64,000 nt of DNA. Origin: an uncultured Oscillospiraceae bacterium (GTDB taxonomy: Bacteria; Bacillota; Clostridia; Oscillospirales; Acutalibacteraceae). The notes beneath the pieces are model-generated. The model was not told where the DNA came from, ran no database searches, and saw nothing but the letters and a program-made list of their open reading frames with translations. The stretch lies in contig URZE01000006.1 of the NCBI GenBank assembly GCA_900552265.1, forward strand, positions 1 to 64,000. Reading direction: 5' to 3'. Shown here one piece after another: positions 54,585-63,836 of the stretch (positions are counted from its first letter, which is position 1; the number at the start of each line of letters is the position of its first letter). A program made the translations under genes and the position numbers.

Positions 54585-55613
54585 CTAATTATTTTCAAGT
54601 ATCCTTCCGAGCAATACACCCACCAGCGCCGAAACATATTCCAACTGAGAAGCAACCATCCCATAATCCATTCGAGTTGGACCTATAACAGCTGCTATTC
54701 CTGATTTTCCACCAACCGAATACTTCGTTAGAACTACACTGGCAGATTTGAGTTCCTCGTAAATATTTTCTCCACCTATTATGAAATCTATGTTTTTACC
54801 AGCAGAATTAAGCAATCTCAAAACTTTATCTCTGTTTTCAAGAAAATTAAATATACCACTCACTGATTCTGCCGTAACATCAGGAAGCGAGAGAAGGTTT
54901 TTACGTCCGTAAATCTTTATTTCCACTTCGCATGCCTCTTTCGCAGCCTGCATTAGAACATCCAAAACCGGAAGAAGCATAAACGCTGTTTCACGATTAC
55001 CTCCCACGAGAAAATTTACGCACTCGGGAGTAATTGATTTTAATAACTCACCTCTGAATTTCTCATTTAAAATTTTGCCAAGCATTCCAAGTATGTCCTC
55101 AGTCAAGTCATAATCACATCTGAAAAGCTTATTTTTAACCATTCCTCCCGTTGTCATAAGCACTATCATGGCACTGCGTCTTCCGATTTTTACAAATCGA
55201 ATATCTCTTACGCACGTTTCACCTGCCGGAGGAGTAGTAATTAAAGCTGTAAAATGTGTTATCTCAGACAAAACTTTCGCAGCCTGTTCCAACAAACTCT
55301 CAGGGTCTGTCGCAGCTACGCTTAGAACACCGTTAATGAGATTTTTTTCTTCACTGAAAAGTGGTTTTTTATTCATTAATTTGTTAATATAGAGTCTATA
55401 TCCCAAATCTGAAGGCACTCTCCCTGAAGAAACATGGGGCTGAAACAAATACCCGAAATTTGCCAGGTCAGCCATTTCACTTCTTATCGTTGCAGACGAA
55501 AATGATGAATTCAAGTCTTCACATACAGCTTTCGAACCCACCGGATCTCCGGTAGAAACATACCTGTCAACTATCGCAGATAAAATCTCAAGCTTACGAC
55601 CAAGAAGTTCCAG
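54585..55613 (-). CDS. hrcA: Heat-inducible transcription repressor HrcA
   Basis: A 342-aa repressor of class I heat-shock genes that binds CIRCE. The wing helix-turn-helix lies in residues 15-80: KLEILSAIVDRYVSTGDPVG and SSATIRSEMADLANFGYL. The reading frame must begin at CTG (55613), nine bases after AGGAG, because the next upstream codons include a TGA and no ATG, GTG or TTG fits; starting at the internal GTG (55541) would delete half of the helix-turn-helix region. First gene of the operon, just after CIRCE. Confidence 0.85.
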   Translation of the reverse strand: MELLGRKLEILSAIVDRYVSTGDPVGSKAVCEDLNSSFSSATIRSEMADLANFGYLFQPHVSSGRVPSDLGYRLYINKLMNKKPLFSEEKNLINGVLSVAATDPESLLEQAAKVLSEITHFTALITTPPAGETCVRDIRFVKIGRRSAMIVLMTTGGMVKNKLFRCDYDLTEDILGMLGKILNEKFRGELLKSITPECVNFLVGGNRETAFMLLPVLDVLMQAAKEACEVEIKIYGRKNLLSLPDVTAESVSGIFNFLENRDKVLRLLNSAGKNIDFIIGGENIYEELKSASVVLTKYSVGGKSGIAAVIGPTRMDYGMVASQLEYVSALVGVLLGRILENN

Positions 55614-55640
55614 TTTATTTCACTCCTGTTTTTTATTTCG

Positions 55641-55667
55641 TTAGCACTCTTTACCTTCGAGTGCCAA
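55641..55667 (-). promoter_or_regulatory. CIRCE operator of the heat-shock operon
   Basis: TTAGCACTC, nine bases, GAGTGCCAA: the CIRCE inverted repeat with one change from the perfect consensus (GAGTGCTAA). It lies between the promoter and hrcA, so HrcA can repress its own operon. Confidence 0.95.
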
Positions 55668-55675
55668 CTAATTAA

Positions 55676-55704
55676 ACTTTACCACTATTTTCATTCCCTG
55701 TCAA
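55676..55704 (-). promoter_or_regulatory. Sigma-A promoter of hrcA-grpE-dnaK-dnaJ
   Basis: On the minus strand TTGACA (55704-55699) and TAAAGT (55681-55676) are separated by 17 bases, directly upstream of CIRCE. Confidence 0.8.
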
Positions 55705-55751
55705 TACTTATTTTAAAAAATTTTCATTTTCTCAAGAAAGGTATTTTTACT

Positions 55752-56174
55752 ATGAAAATATTAGCAATAGATCTTGGAAAAGTCAGAACCGGACTGGCTA
55801 TGTGCGACAAAGATGAAATTTTAGCCTCTCCTATAGGTACTTTAACCGAAAAAAATTCGGAAATACTCATTGAAAAAATTATCAGCAAAATTAACGAATA
55901 TAAAATCGAAACAATTGTAATAGGTTTTCCCAAAAATATGGACGGCTCAATCGGAGAAAGTGCTCTACGAGCTCAAAAATTCGCTGAGATACTTGGTGAA
56001 AAAATAAATATTCCCGTAAATTTATGGGACGAACGAAAAACAACCGTTACCGCTCATGAATATCTAAATGAAACAAATGTACGAGGTAAAAAAAGAAAAA
56101 ATATAATCGACACAGTAAGCGCTTCTATAATACTGGAAAATTACATGCAATTCAGAAAATCACACTTTGGATAA
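55752..56174 (+). CDS. ruvX: Putative Holliday junction resolvase RuvX/YqgF
   Basis: A 140-aa RNase H-fold nuclease. Acidic residues are in place: MKILAIDLGKVRTGLA (aspartate 7), GFPKNMDGS near 57, the glutamate/aspartate of NLWDERKTTVTA near 95 and DTVSASIIL near 120. RuvX processes rRNA and/or Holliday junctions. AAGG precedes the ATG. It diverges from hrcA. Confidence 0.9.
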   Translation: MKILAIDLGKVRTGLAMCDKDEILASPIGTLTEKNSEILIEKIISKINEYKIETIVIGFPKNMDGSIGESALRAQKFAEILGEKINIPVNLWDERKTTVTAHEYLNETNVRGKKRKNIIDTVSASIILENYMQFRKSHFG

Positions 56175-56227
56175 AAAATAATCTATTTATTAATAAATTT
56201 TAATTTTTATACTTTAAGCAACATAAA

Positions 56228-56257
56228 AGCCACCGACAAAATACCGGTGGCTTTTTT
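56228..56257 (+). terminator. Terminator of ruvX
   Basis: AGCCACCG and CGGTGGCT form a perfect eight-pair stem followed by six T. Confidence 0.85.
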
Positions 56258-56770
56258 ACCAATTTAGATTTAGCTCAAATATGAGTAGTTTTATCGAGTT
56301 TCTCTTTGTAGTCCATCTACACCAGCTTGCACTACACCAAAAATTCTAATTATTGCTAAAATTTTTACCGCTGTCATGTTCACTATATCCTTTTCCCGGA
56401 ATTATTTAGATTCAGGGTTCTCATTGTACTACATTATTATCAAAAATCAATCATGTTCCAATAATTTGCAAAAAATTTTATTTTTATCCATACAAATAGA
56501 TGTATATAGTTTGATAAAAATATCTTTTTTAATTTCAAAAGTCAAATTACTTAACAATTTATACATATTAATAACAATTTTGGATCAATAGAGTATCTAT
56601 TAAATCTAATTTAATTTGATAATGTCATACAATCTTTAAAAACACAATTTGGTCAGCATTAATAATATTTATTTTAAATTAAAATTTATAATATTTTTTA
56701 ATTTAAATATACAATATTGACATTTTTTCTAATATAGTGTATGATATGAAAAAAATTTATAAGGAGTGAA
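56258..56770. other. Intergenic gap before the 650-aa orphan
   Basis: AT-rich with no supported gene. TTGACA near 56713 and TATGATA near 56739 may be the promoter of the orphan gene. No other structure noted. Confidence 0.4.
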
Positions 56771-58723
56771 ATGATTATGCCATTGTCAGACGTTGCAAAA
56801 AGAATTGTAAAAGGTGTAAAAAACGGTGTAGAAGGTGTAAAAGATAGTGTAATCGGTGTAAAAGACGGTGTAATTGGTGGTACTTTACACTCACTGGGAG
56901 AATCTCTTGTAGGTGATAAAAAATCTCTAAAATATATACTTGGTGAAACTTCATCAACTTATGAAGCAAAAAAATTTTTAACTAAAAAAGAAGCCAAAGA
57001 CATATTAAGAATTTTGGAAGAATTCAAAAACAACAAAGATTTAACAAAAGCTATAGATGGATACGTTGGTGGATATCTCGCATATACTTCTTCAATCATA
57101 AAAAGATTTACATTACTTCTCAAAAACTATATTAAGTTTTGGGGTAAATTTGAAAAAAGTATGCAATCAATTCCGGAGGCACAAAAATTTAAAGATGACC
57201 TGAGAAGGTACCTGGAAATAATACGAGACGCAGTTAAAAACAGTGATGCAGATAAATACAGTATGAATTCAGTAGTAACAGCAGCAACAAAAAAAGGAGA
57301 AAAACCAAAATCAAATGCTGATGGTCACATGACTGTAGTAGATTATCTTTGGTTTGTTCTTCGTGCTACAGCCATTGTCAGTTTAGATAATTTGAATAAA
57401 AACGATCCAAACGAATGCGCAATTTTTATTGGAGATAATAATGACGAAAACGGAGGTTTTAAACTTAATTATTCTTTACTTGGCATGCACGAGGAAAAGG
57501 TAGTAATTAAAAAAGGACTTCCGACAGTAGTAGATAAAAAAGGAAAATTGGTTGAAAAAATTAGTAAAAGCAACATTGGAATTTTGAAAAAATTACGTGA
57601 TTCCAGTGGTGAAAAACTCAAAAAAGCGGATGAAATACTAAAAAAAGCTTTGGATAAACTTGCGGAACTTAATAGCCATACGGACGCAAAATTAAGGTCT
57701 GACGAAATCAGTGAAAAAATTAATAAATGTGAAGAAATAAAGAACAACATTAACGCAAATGTGAATGGTGCTGGCGATACATTAAGTTTGCGTAATTTGT
57801 ACCAAAGTTTGAATAAAACTAACAATATTCCTAAATCTCAGAAACTATATGAAGATTTTATAAAATGCTTTGAAAAAATAGAGATATTTTACAAAGAAAT
57901 ATTAAATTTATATAAAGAAACATTGGATTCCATTAAATCTTTTGAAGAATTTATGCCTACCGCAAAAAAACAAAAGAAAAATGCGACAAAAAAATATATT
58001 CCAGTAATTGAAGCTCCAAATCAGATTAATATATTGAGATTAAATCCATCACTGAAACTATACTACGACCTATCTAAACTAACACTCGAATTTTTTAGTG
58101 GCGGAGCTATTCCCTATATGAATAATGATTTGTCAAAAGAATTGAGTGCATGCAACAAAACTGATAGAGAAACTAAACTTAAAAGTTCCTACGAATTTAT
58201 CGAAAATTTATATAATGTAATTCTAAAATTAAAAAAGCTTTATGAAACTTACACCCGTATTGGAGCTAAAAGATTTGAAGAACCGTATTATAAAGTAATA
58301 AAAATATTTACTGATAAACTATCCAATTTTAAATCTGAGGATGTTCTAAATGGTAATTTGATAAGCGTGGTCGAAGAGGAATTAAGAGAATCGAAAAAAG
58401 ATTTAGCTTATATTGACAAATATTTTGACGAAAAGAAAAAATTAGAAAATTGTGCAAAAAAACATAAAAAAATGAATGAATATAGTAAACTTATCCTTAA
58501 CACAGAAGATATATCAACATATGATAGAAAAAGTTTTAGGGAATGTTTGGACAGTGTATATATCATTTTTTCAACAAAGGCAGAAGAATGGGAAAATGAA
58601 TATAAAAATAAAAGAATAGAGGGATTAAATAGTAGCAAAAATCCATTAAAAAAACTTGCAGGTAAAGCATTAGGAAGACTTTCGAGTAAATCTGTCAAAA
58701 AAAGATCTGCTAATGAAAGGTAG
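56771..58723 (+). CDS. Orphan 650-aa protein with amphipathic heptad repeats
   Basis: I do not recognise this protein. A strong AAGGAG site precedes ATG codons at 56771 and 56777. The first 40 residues carry three exact-register seven-residue repeats (GVKNGVE, GVKDSVI, GVKDGVI, ending GG), encoded by a 21-base tandem repeat (56813-56875), giving an amphipathic lysine-valine helix similar in style to lipid-binding KTKEGV-type repeats. The rest is mostly helical and charged, with a compact central part (VVDYLWFVLRATAIV near 198, IFIGDNNDENGG near 226) and a basic end (SSKSVKKRSANER). No signal peptide. Single gene with its own terminator. Confidence 0.8.
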   Translation: MIMPLSDVAKRIVKGVKNGVEGVKDSVIGVKDGVIGGTLHSLGESLVGDKKSLKYILGETSSTYEAKKFLTKKEAKDILRILEEFKNNKDLTKAIDGYVGGYLAYTSSIIKRFTLLLKNYIKFWGKFEKSMQSIPEAQKFKDDLRRYLEIIRDAVKNSDADKYSMNSVVTAATKKGEKPKSNADGHMTVVDYLWFVLRATAIVSLDNLNKNDPNECAIFIGDNNDENGGFKLNYSLLGMHEEKVVIKKGLPTVVDKKGKLVEKISKSNIGILKKLRDSSGEKLKKADEILKKALDKLAELNSHTDAKLRSDEISEKINKCEEIKNNINANVNGAGDTLSLRNLYQSLNKTNNIPKSQKLYEDFIKCFEKIEIFYKEILNLYKETLDSIKSFEEFMPTAKKQKKNATKKYIPVIEAPNQINILRLNPSLKLYYDLSKLTLEFFSGGAIPYMNNDLSKELSACNKTDRETKLKSSYEFIENLYNVILKLKKLYETYTRIGAKRFEEPYYKVIKIFTDKLSNFKSEDVLNGNLISVVEEELRESKKDLAYIDKYFDEKKKLENCAKKHKKMNEYSKLILNTEDISTYDRKSFRECLDSVYIIFSTKAEEWENEYKNKRIEGLNSSKNPLKKLAGKALGRLSSKSVKKRSANER

Positions 58724-58780
58724 CCAAACAATTTTATTTGAATACTTTTGTATTATCACGTAACACTTTTGTTTATAGTT

Positions 58781-58808
58781 CTACGGTAGTTTTAGCCGTA
58801 GGCTTTTT
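58781..58808 (+). terminator. Terminator of the 650-aa orphan gene
   Basis: CTACGG and CCGTAG hairpin followed by GC and seven T, 58 bases past the stop codon. Confidence 0.75.
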
Positions 58809-59185
58809 TTATGTTCCAGTATAATATCTCCGTGTATGGATTACACAGAATTCACATATCAAACGAATCTTAGACATTTTTAATGACATGTCCAATATAT
58901 AGTTCATTACAACACAAATTTTTATAATTCTTAATTAACTATAATTTTTTAGACAGTATAGTAAAAAATTTTTTGTTTTTCTACATCTTAATAAAATATA
59001 AACTTTGAATATTCAATTTGATTGCATTGTTAAATAATTATAACTAAAATCAATACATTTGCTTAAAATGTTTCCTATCAAGATATCAGTTTTTCTTCAT
59101 CAAAATGTGAGTCTTAATGTTTAAATTTGTGTTGATTTAGATTATTTTAAATGATAAAATTAATTAGTAAAAATTTAACGGAGGG
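58809..59185. other. Intergenic gap upstream of the symporter gene
   Basis: AT-rich, no gene or riboswitch that I can support. It should contain the symporter promoter. Confidence 0.4.
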
Positions 59186-60592
59186 ATGAATTTGGAAAAT
59201 ATAAATATGATCTTGGAATGGATAAGTGATAAAATTTATGTTTATCTTATTCTGGGGTTATTAGTTTTATGCGGAATTTATTTCACTATAAAGATGCGTT
59301 TTGCACAGATTAGATTGTTTCCTGAATCTATAAAATATTTGAGAGAAAAATCTCATAATGGAAAAGTTTCTTCTTTTCAAGCTCTTATGACATGCACTGC
59401 TTCAAAGGTTGGGACAGCAAATATTGCGGGAGTTGCTACGGCCGTGGTGGTTGGAGGACCCGGGGCAATTTTTTGGATATGGCTTATGGCGGTAATAGGT
59501 TCAGCTTCATCTATAGTCGAGGCTACTTTAGCGCAGATGTACAAGGTAAAAAGTAAAGAAAATGGTTTGTTTGTGGGAGGTCCTGCATATTACATAAAAA
59601 ATGCTTTAGGGAAAAAGCGTTTAGGAATTATTTTTGCAACATTATTTGTCTTTTGTTATATGTTTGCTTTTAGTGCGCTACAAGCTAACAATATGTCTAC
59701 TGCTTTTGAAAATTTTATTCCATCGTATAGAAATACGGCATGGCCATGGATTATAGGGATTATTTTTACTTGTTTGATAGCGGTTGTTGTTTTTGGAGGA
59801 ATATATAGAATAAGTTTTGTATCCTCTTATTTAGTTCCAGCAATGGCGACCGTATATCTTTTGGTGGGGATTTACATATTTTTTACAAACATAAACCGAA
59901 TTCCCGAAGTATTTTCGTTAATTTTCAGAGATGCATTTGATTTCAAAGCCATAACAGGTGGATTTTCAGGAAGCGTAGTTCTTTTGGGAATTAAAAGAGG
60001 ATTGTTATCAAATGAAGCCGGAATGGGTAGTGCACCTAACTCCGCTGCAACAGCAGATACTTCGCATCCGGTAAAACAAGGAATAATGCAAGTACTGTCG
60101 GTTGGTATAGATACATTTTTTATTTGTTCTACTTCTGCATTTATAATTTTGCTTTCAAAAGTTAAATTAAATTCTGAAATGCAGGGAATTCCTCTAATGC
60201 AAAAAGCGGTTAGTTCTCAAGTGGGTGCTTGGGGAGAGTATTTTATAGCTGTATCTGTGGTGTGTTTTGCGTTTTCCGCAATAATAGGAAATTTTGGAAT
60301 TTCGGAGCCTAATATATTGTTTATTAAAGAAGATGAAAAATTTGTAAAATGCCTGAGAACAATATGTTTGTTTGCGGTAGCCGGAGGATGCGTATTAAGT
60401 CCAAAGTTGGTGTGGAATTTAGCCGACATAGCTATGGCTTTATTGGCAATAGTAAATTTAGTAGCCATAACAATGCTGACTGATAAATTCATGATTTGCT
60501 TTAAGGATTACTTGAAAAAAAGAAAAAGCGGAAAAGATATTGTATTTAATGCGACGGAATGTGATATAGATGATACTACGCTTTGGAAATAG
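59186..60592 (+). CDS. Alanine/glycine:cation symporter (AGCS family)
   Basis: A 468-aa membrane protein with about ten helices that imports alanine or glycine with sodium. Family motifs are FQALMTCTASKVGTANIAGV near residue 72, GGPGAIFWIWLMA near 93 and KRGLLSNEAGMGSAPNSAA near 268. The substrate-lining motif usually reads VGTGNI and here is VGTANI, a small deviation. It starts at an ATG after GGAGGG. It is a single gene ending with a terminator before tRNA-Leu. Confidence 0.9.
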   Translation: MNLENINMILEWISDKIYVYLILGLLVLCGIYFTIKMRFAQIRLFPESIKYLREKSHNGKVSSFQALMTCTASKVGTANIAGVATAVVVGGPGAIFWIWLMAVIGSASSIVEATLAQMYKVKSKENGLFVGGPAYYIKNALGKKRLGIIFATLFVFCYMFAFSALQANNMSTAFENFIPSYRNTAWPWIIGIIFTCLIAVVVFGGIYRISFVSSYLVPAMATVYLLVGIYIFFTNINRIPEVFSLIFRDAFDFKAITGGFSGSVVLLGIKRGLLSNEAGMGSAPNSAATADTSHPVKQGIMQVLSVGIDTFFICSTSAFIILLSKVKLNSEMQGIPLMQKAVSSQVGAWGEYFIAVSVVCFAFSAIIGNFGISEPNILFIKEDEKFVKCLRTICLFAVAGGCVLSPKLVWNLADIAMALLAIVNLVAITMLTDKFMICFKDYLKKRKSGKDIVFNATECDIDDTTLWK

Positions 60593-60604
60593 GATTTAAA
60601 TTTT

Positions 60605-60645
60605 AAATTGAGCATTTGCATTTTATTGTGAGTGCTCAATTTTTA
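60605..60645 (+). terminator. Terminator of the symporter gene
   Basis: AAATTGAGCA and TGCTCAATTT pair perfectly over ten bases, with T residues following. Confidence 0.8.
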
Positions 60646-60749
60646 TGGAGTTTATTTACATAAAAATGTATTTAAAGTCTTATATATATACATTTATGAT
60701 TATTGACAATAATATTAATATGTGGTAATATTCTAGATGTCGTGTGAAT

Positions 60750-60834
60750 GCGGTCATGCTGGAATAGGCAGACAGGCATGTTTGAGGGGCATGTGTCGCA
60801 AGACGTGCGGGTTCAAGTCCCGCTGACCGCACCA
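60750..60834 (+). tRNA. tRNA-Leu (anticodon GAG)
   Basis: Class II tRNA: GCGGTCA acceptor pairing with TGACCGC, anticodon arm CATGT-TTGAGGG-GCATG with GAG, long variable arm (TGTCGCAAGACG), T-arm GGGTTCAAGTCCC, encoded CCA. Confidence 0.96.
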
Positions 60835-60852
60835 TATTTTTTAATAAAAATC

Positions 60853-60879
60853 AAAGCTCAGTATTACTGGGCTTTCTTT
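60853..60879 (+). terminator. Terminator of tRNA-Leu
   Basis: AAAGC-CAGTA pairs with TACTG-GCTTT with one bulge pair, followed by CTTTACG, just after the tRNA. Confidence 0.6.
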
Positions 60880-61258
60880 ACGTTTGGACACAAATTTCAT
60901 GTTCAAATTTTCATGTTGTTGAATTTGTTTAAAAATTAAATTCGAAAAAAATAAAGCCTTGCTGGCTGAAGTTCCATTTTTCTATAAATTATCTCAAGAG
61001 AGTTGTATGCTTTTACACGGTTAAGGTTGGATAGGTAGTTATAGCTATAACTTTGCAAGAGATTATTGATCGTATAAGTTTTTGTAAATTTTATTATTTT
61101 TCAAAAGTTTCATATGGTATGAGTTTAGATTTTTTGTATTTTTTGATTATTCAAAACAAAAATCTTATTTATGTTTTTATAGTGGACAATCTATGTGCTA
61201 TTGTTGTTTCTATTTTTTGCAAATTTTTTAAGAATTTTTAGATAAATTTTTCACTTTT
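60880..61258. other. Degraded region upstream of the ABC relic
   Basis: No intact gene. A GC-richer patch around 60955-61050 has an imperfect hairpin (GCCTTGCTGGC). A short plus-strand frame (61053-61241) is the mirror of decayed DNA and has no start signal. Confidence 0.35.
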
Positions 61259-61690
61259 ACTATCTAGATCTGAAATTGCTTAATCAAAAATTAATATCGG
61301 TACATTTTCCAAAAAATCTCTCGCAATTGCAATACATGTTTTTGATTACCCAATAGTTTTGCACCCCGTTCGCCGGCTTGTTTTTGATATCCATTTTCGA
61401 ATTTTAATGTGAACTCATCTGCGTATGGTTTTTTGCTGCTTCGAAAATTTCCTTATTCGTAGCATTTAACGATCATATCGAATGTTTTTTACTATTGTGT
61501 TTAAAAACAGGAACCCATCCAATAATTGTACAAAACTTATGTTACTGCACAAATCCCTTTTAATTTATAGTTTTATAGGTATGTTATTTAATAAAATTTT
61601 TCCATTTATAATACCATAAAATCTAGTAATTAAATTACAAATACAGGGTTCCAAATCAAATGGATAAAAAAATTTTAATATAAAGCTATT
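61259..61690 (-). pseudogene. Relic of an ABC exporter ATPase domain
   Basis: Minus-strand pieces in changing frames reconstruct an ABC nucleotide-binding domain in order: NLITRFYGIINGKILLNNI after the lost Walker A, ISFVQLLDGFLFLNTI at the Q-loop, NIRYDR, KPYADEFTLKFENGYQKQ, the signature-region GERGAKLLGNQK, and IAIARDFLENVPILIFD with a stop where the Walker B glutamate should be, then AISDLDS. This is the style of fused multidrug/lipid exporters (ABCB type). Several frameshifts and stops exist, and the membrane half is gone. Confidence 0.7.
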
Positions 61691-62014
61691 TCGATGTTGA
61701 AATTTGATAAGTAAGAACTGGTCTATAAGATTTATTTGAATGAAGATAACATTAATATGACTTAATATTTTTATTTGCTCAGTATTAAATTAACAATTTT
61801 ATGGAAATAGCGGATGAAATATATAAGAAAGAATATTAAAAGAAATTTTTTAAAAGTTGAGCAGTAGAGTATTAAGCCAGTATATTAATACATTTGGGAT
61901 TTTCTATAAAAAAATAAAACCAAACTCATAAAATTTAATTATCAAAAAATGTCAGAGCAACCTTTTTCTTTGATACAAGCCAAATTTCAATAGTCGCATT
62001 TTTCCTTAATTCTT

Positions 62015-62413
62015 CTAATTTACTTCTTTGTGAGCCTTTATTATAAAGTGATTACAGAAGAACGTTGCAAGATAGGCTAATAGGAAGAAGGTAATTCCCA
62101 AAATATTTTTTACATAAAAAGACAAATACAAACATGCTACAAATATACCTCGGACGAATAGCATAGCCCAAACTTTTAATTGTAACGAATTTATTTGACG
62201 GTTATGGTCATGCATCATACGGTAAAATCTATATGTGTTTATATAAGATGTAATAGCTAGTATGTATGCAAAAAGCAAAAATGGATGATTATAGCCACCT
62301 TTACAAATGAACACAAAACTAACTGACAGTGTAAGGATTGTAATAATAACGCTCCAAATGGTTATCAAAATCTTTAGCAATTTAATATGGGATTCACTTA
62401 GATTGTAATTCAT
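62015..62413 (-). CDS. Small four-helix membrane protein of unknown function
   Basis: A 132-aa protein with four predicted membrane helices (ITIWSVIITILTLSVSFVFI, FLLFAYILAITSYI, WAMLFVRGIFVACLYLSFYV, GITFFLLAYLATFFC). A good CGGAGG site lies before the ATG. I do not recognise the family. It lies between relics, so its integrity is notable. Downstream of a broken membrane-protein gene on the same strand. Confidence 0.6.
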   Translation of the reverse strand: MNYNLSESHIKLLKILITIWSVIITILTLSVSFVFICKGGYNHPFLLFAYILAITSYINTYRFYRMMHDHNRQINSLQLKVWAMLFVRGIFVACLYLSFYVKNILGITFFLLAYLATFFCNHFIIKAHKEVN

Positions 62414-62435
62414 TTCAATACCTCCGATAAATTCA

Positions 62436-62705
62436 TATCACTCCAGTAATAAACATAAGCATCGATCCAAAACAATAACTGCAAAAGCTGATATGAGTGC
62501 GTAAACACTGCCTGCTGTATCCGCAACCACAGTAACTTCATTGGCACCACCTGAGTGCGGCGTCCACAACGGCTTTGCTGAAAATAATAACAGATGCTAC
62601 TGCAGTAACAAATACATTGCCGAGGATTTCTTGTAGCCCGGCCATAACAGCTGGACCATCAGCAGCTAGGACTTCTGCCGCAACTGTTTAGGATAATCAA
62701 TAAGT
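62436..62705 (-). pseudogene. Frameshifted membrane protein, less AT-rich than surroundings
   Basis: Two frames on the minus strand read VAAEVLAADGPAVMAGLQEI then LGNVFVTAVASVIIFSKAVV, and after a shift near 62555 ANEVTVVADTAGSVYALISA then FAVIVLDRC. It ends in TGA just before the ribosome site of the 62015-62413 gene. Base composition is clearly richer in G and C than the neighbours, pointing to recent acquisition. The family is unknown to me. Confidence 0.45.
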
Positions 62706-62764
62706 GAATTGAAAAAATTTGTAATAATCCGAATCCAAGTCAACTACAATGTTTATAAATTCAA

Positions 62765-63707
62765 TTACTGTGTTTTTTGCTGTAACAGTATTACATCTAA
62801 AACCTTAAGAACATTTTCCGCATCTTCAATATTAGCAAATCTAGAATCCTGTGGCTGTGGACTTGTAAAAAGGCTTTTCAATAAATATTTAAATGAAATA
62901 CGCCATGGTGAAATTTTACTTGTTGCGGATAAGGTGCCGTTACAATACTTAGTATTAGAAATTCTATTTTCTGAAACATCGACTAAATCAAATGTTGTAG
63001 ACTTATCTGATGTTTCTATTTTTAAGGTTAGTTCATCAAAATTTTTACATAGATCAATGTTTATCACTGTATTAACTCCACTCAAAGTTTTCGAATTCAG
63101 TTGTATATCGTTCATTAGAACTTGTGTAGTACTTTGAAATGTAATATCACTCAAATTCTCTTGAAAATTTAGATAATTTAGTAGATCAATCATATGAGGA
63201 AGTATGGAATACAAAACTCCACCGCCTAATTTATAATTATCTTTCCAAGGCTTATTTGGTGGATCTTGATTGAATTAGTATTACACGTAATTGTTATGGA
63301 TTTGACATCATTATTTTTTATAAACTCTCTAATTCTTTCTACACAAGGCAAAAATCTTAACGCATAATTTACTATAAACAACACCTGATTTTGGCTTATT
63401 GATTTTTTTATCTGATCTATTTCAGATGTAGATAGTCCAACAGGTTTTTCACACAAAATGTTCTTACATGTTCCAGCACAACCAGATCGTTTGTTTTTGA
63501 TAGTTCTTCTGAGAGATGTATAAATTCAATACTAATATTAGGAAATCCTTCCAACACAGGCTTGTGCAACCTAGTAGCTATTCCATTTCCAGTAAGGTAA
63601 ACTTTCGTGTTTAGTAAATCAAGATCTTTAGCGTCTACAATTCCAAAACTACCATATAAAAAGCAAATGCACGAAATAAAGATAAATAAACGTTTAATTT
63701 TAATCAC
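62765..63707 (-). pseudogene. Decayed Gfo/Idh/MocA-family oxidoreductase
   Basis: Three reading frames make one protein: a hydrophobic start (RLFIFISCICFLYGSFGIVD), a Rossmann-like KVYLTGNGIATRLHKP, and HLSEELSKTNDLVV; then after a slip CEKPVGLSTSEIDQIKKS and YALRFLPCVERIREF; then after another GGGVLYSILPHMIDLLNYL to the end. C-E-K-P and GGG-x-L-x-D/H-x-x-x-x-x-(D)-L are the hallmark motifs of this dehydrogenase family. The hydrophobic N-terminus suggests an originally exported or membrane-bound form. Two frameshifts inactivate it. Confidence 0.7.
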
Positions 63708-63749
63708 AAAACACTCTCTCAAAATAAAAACAACCTTTTCGATAATGTA

Positions 63750-63836
63750 TGGTACCGGTGGCCGGACTCGAACCGGCACGATATCGCTACCGAGGGATTT
63801 TAAGTCCCTTGCGTCTACCTATTCCGCCACACCGGC
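63750..63836 (-). tRNA. tRNA-Leu (anticodon UAA)
   Basis: On the minus strand: GCCGGTG acceptor pairing with CACCGGT, anticodon arm GGGA-CTTAAAA-TCCC with TAA, long variable arm, GGTTCGAGTCC T-arm and encoded CCA. Confidence 0.95.

Noticed and set aside
62709..63137. 142-codon plus-strand frame over the oxidoreductase relic.
   Set aside because: It is the mirror of the minus-strand Gfo/Idh/MocA remnant, whose motifs are clear.
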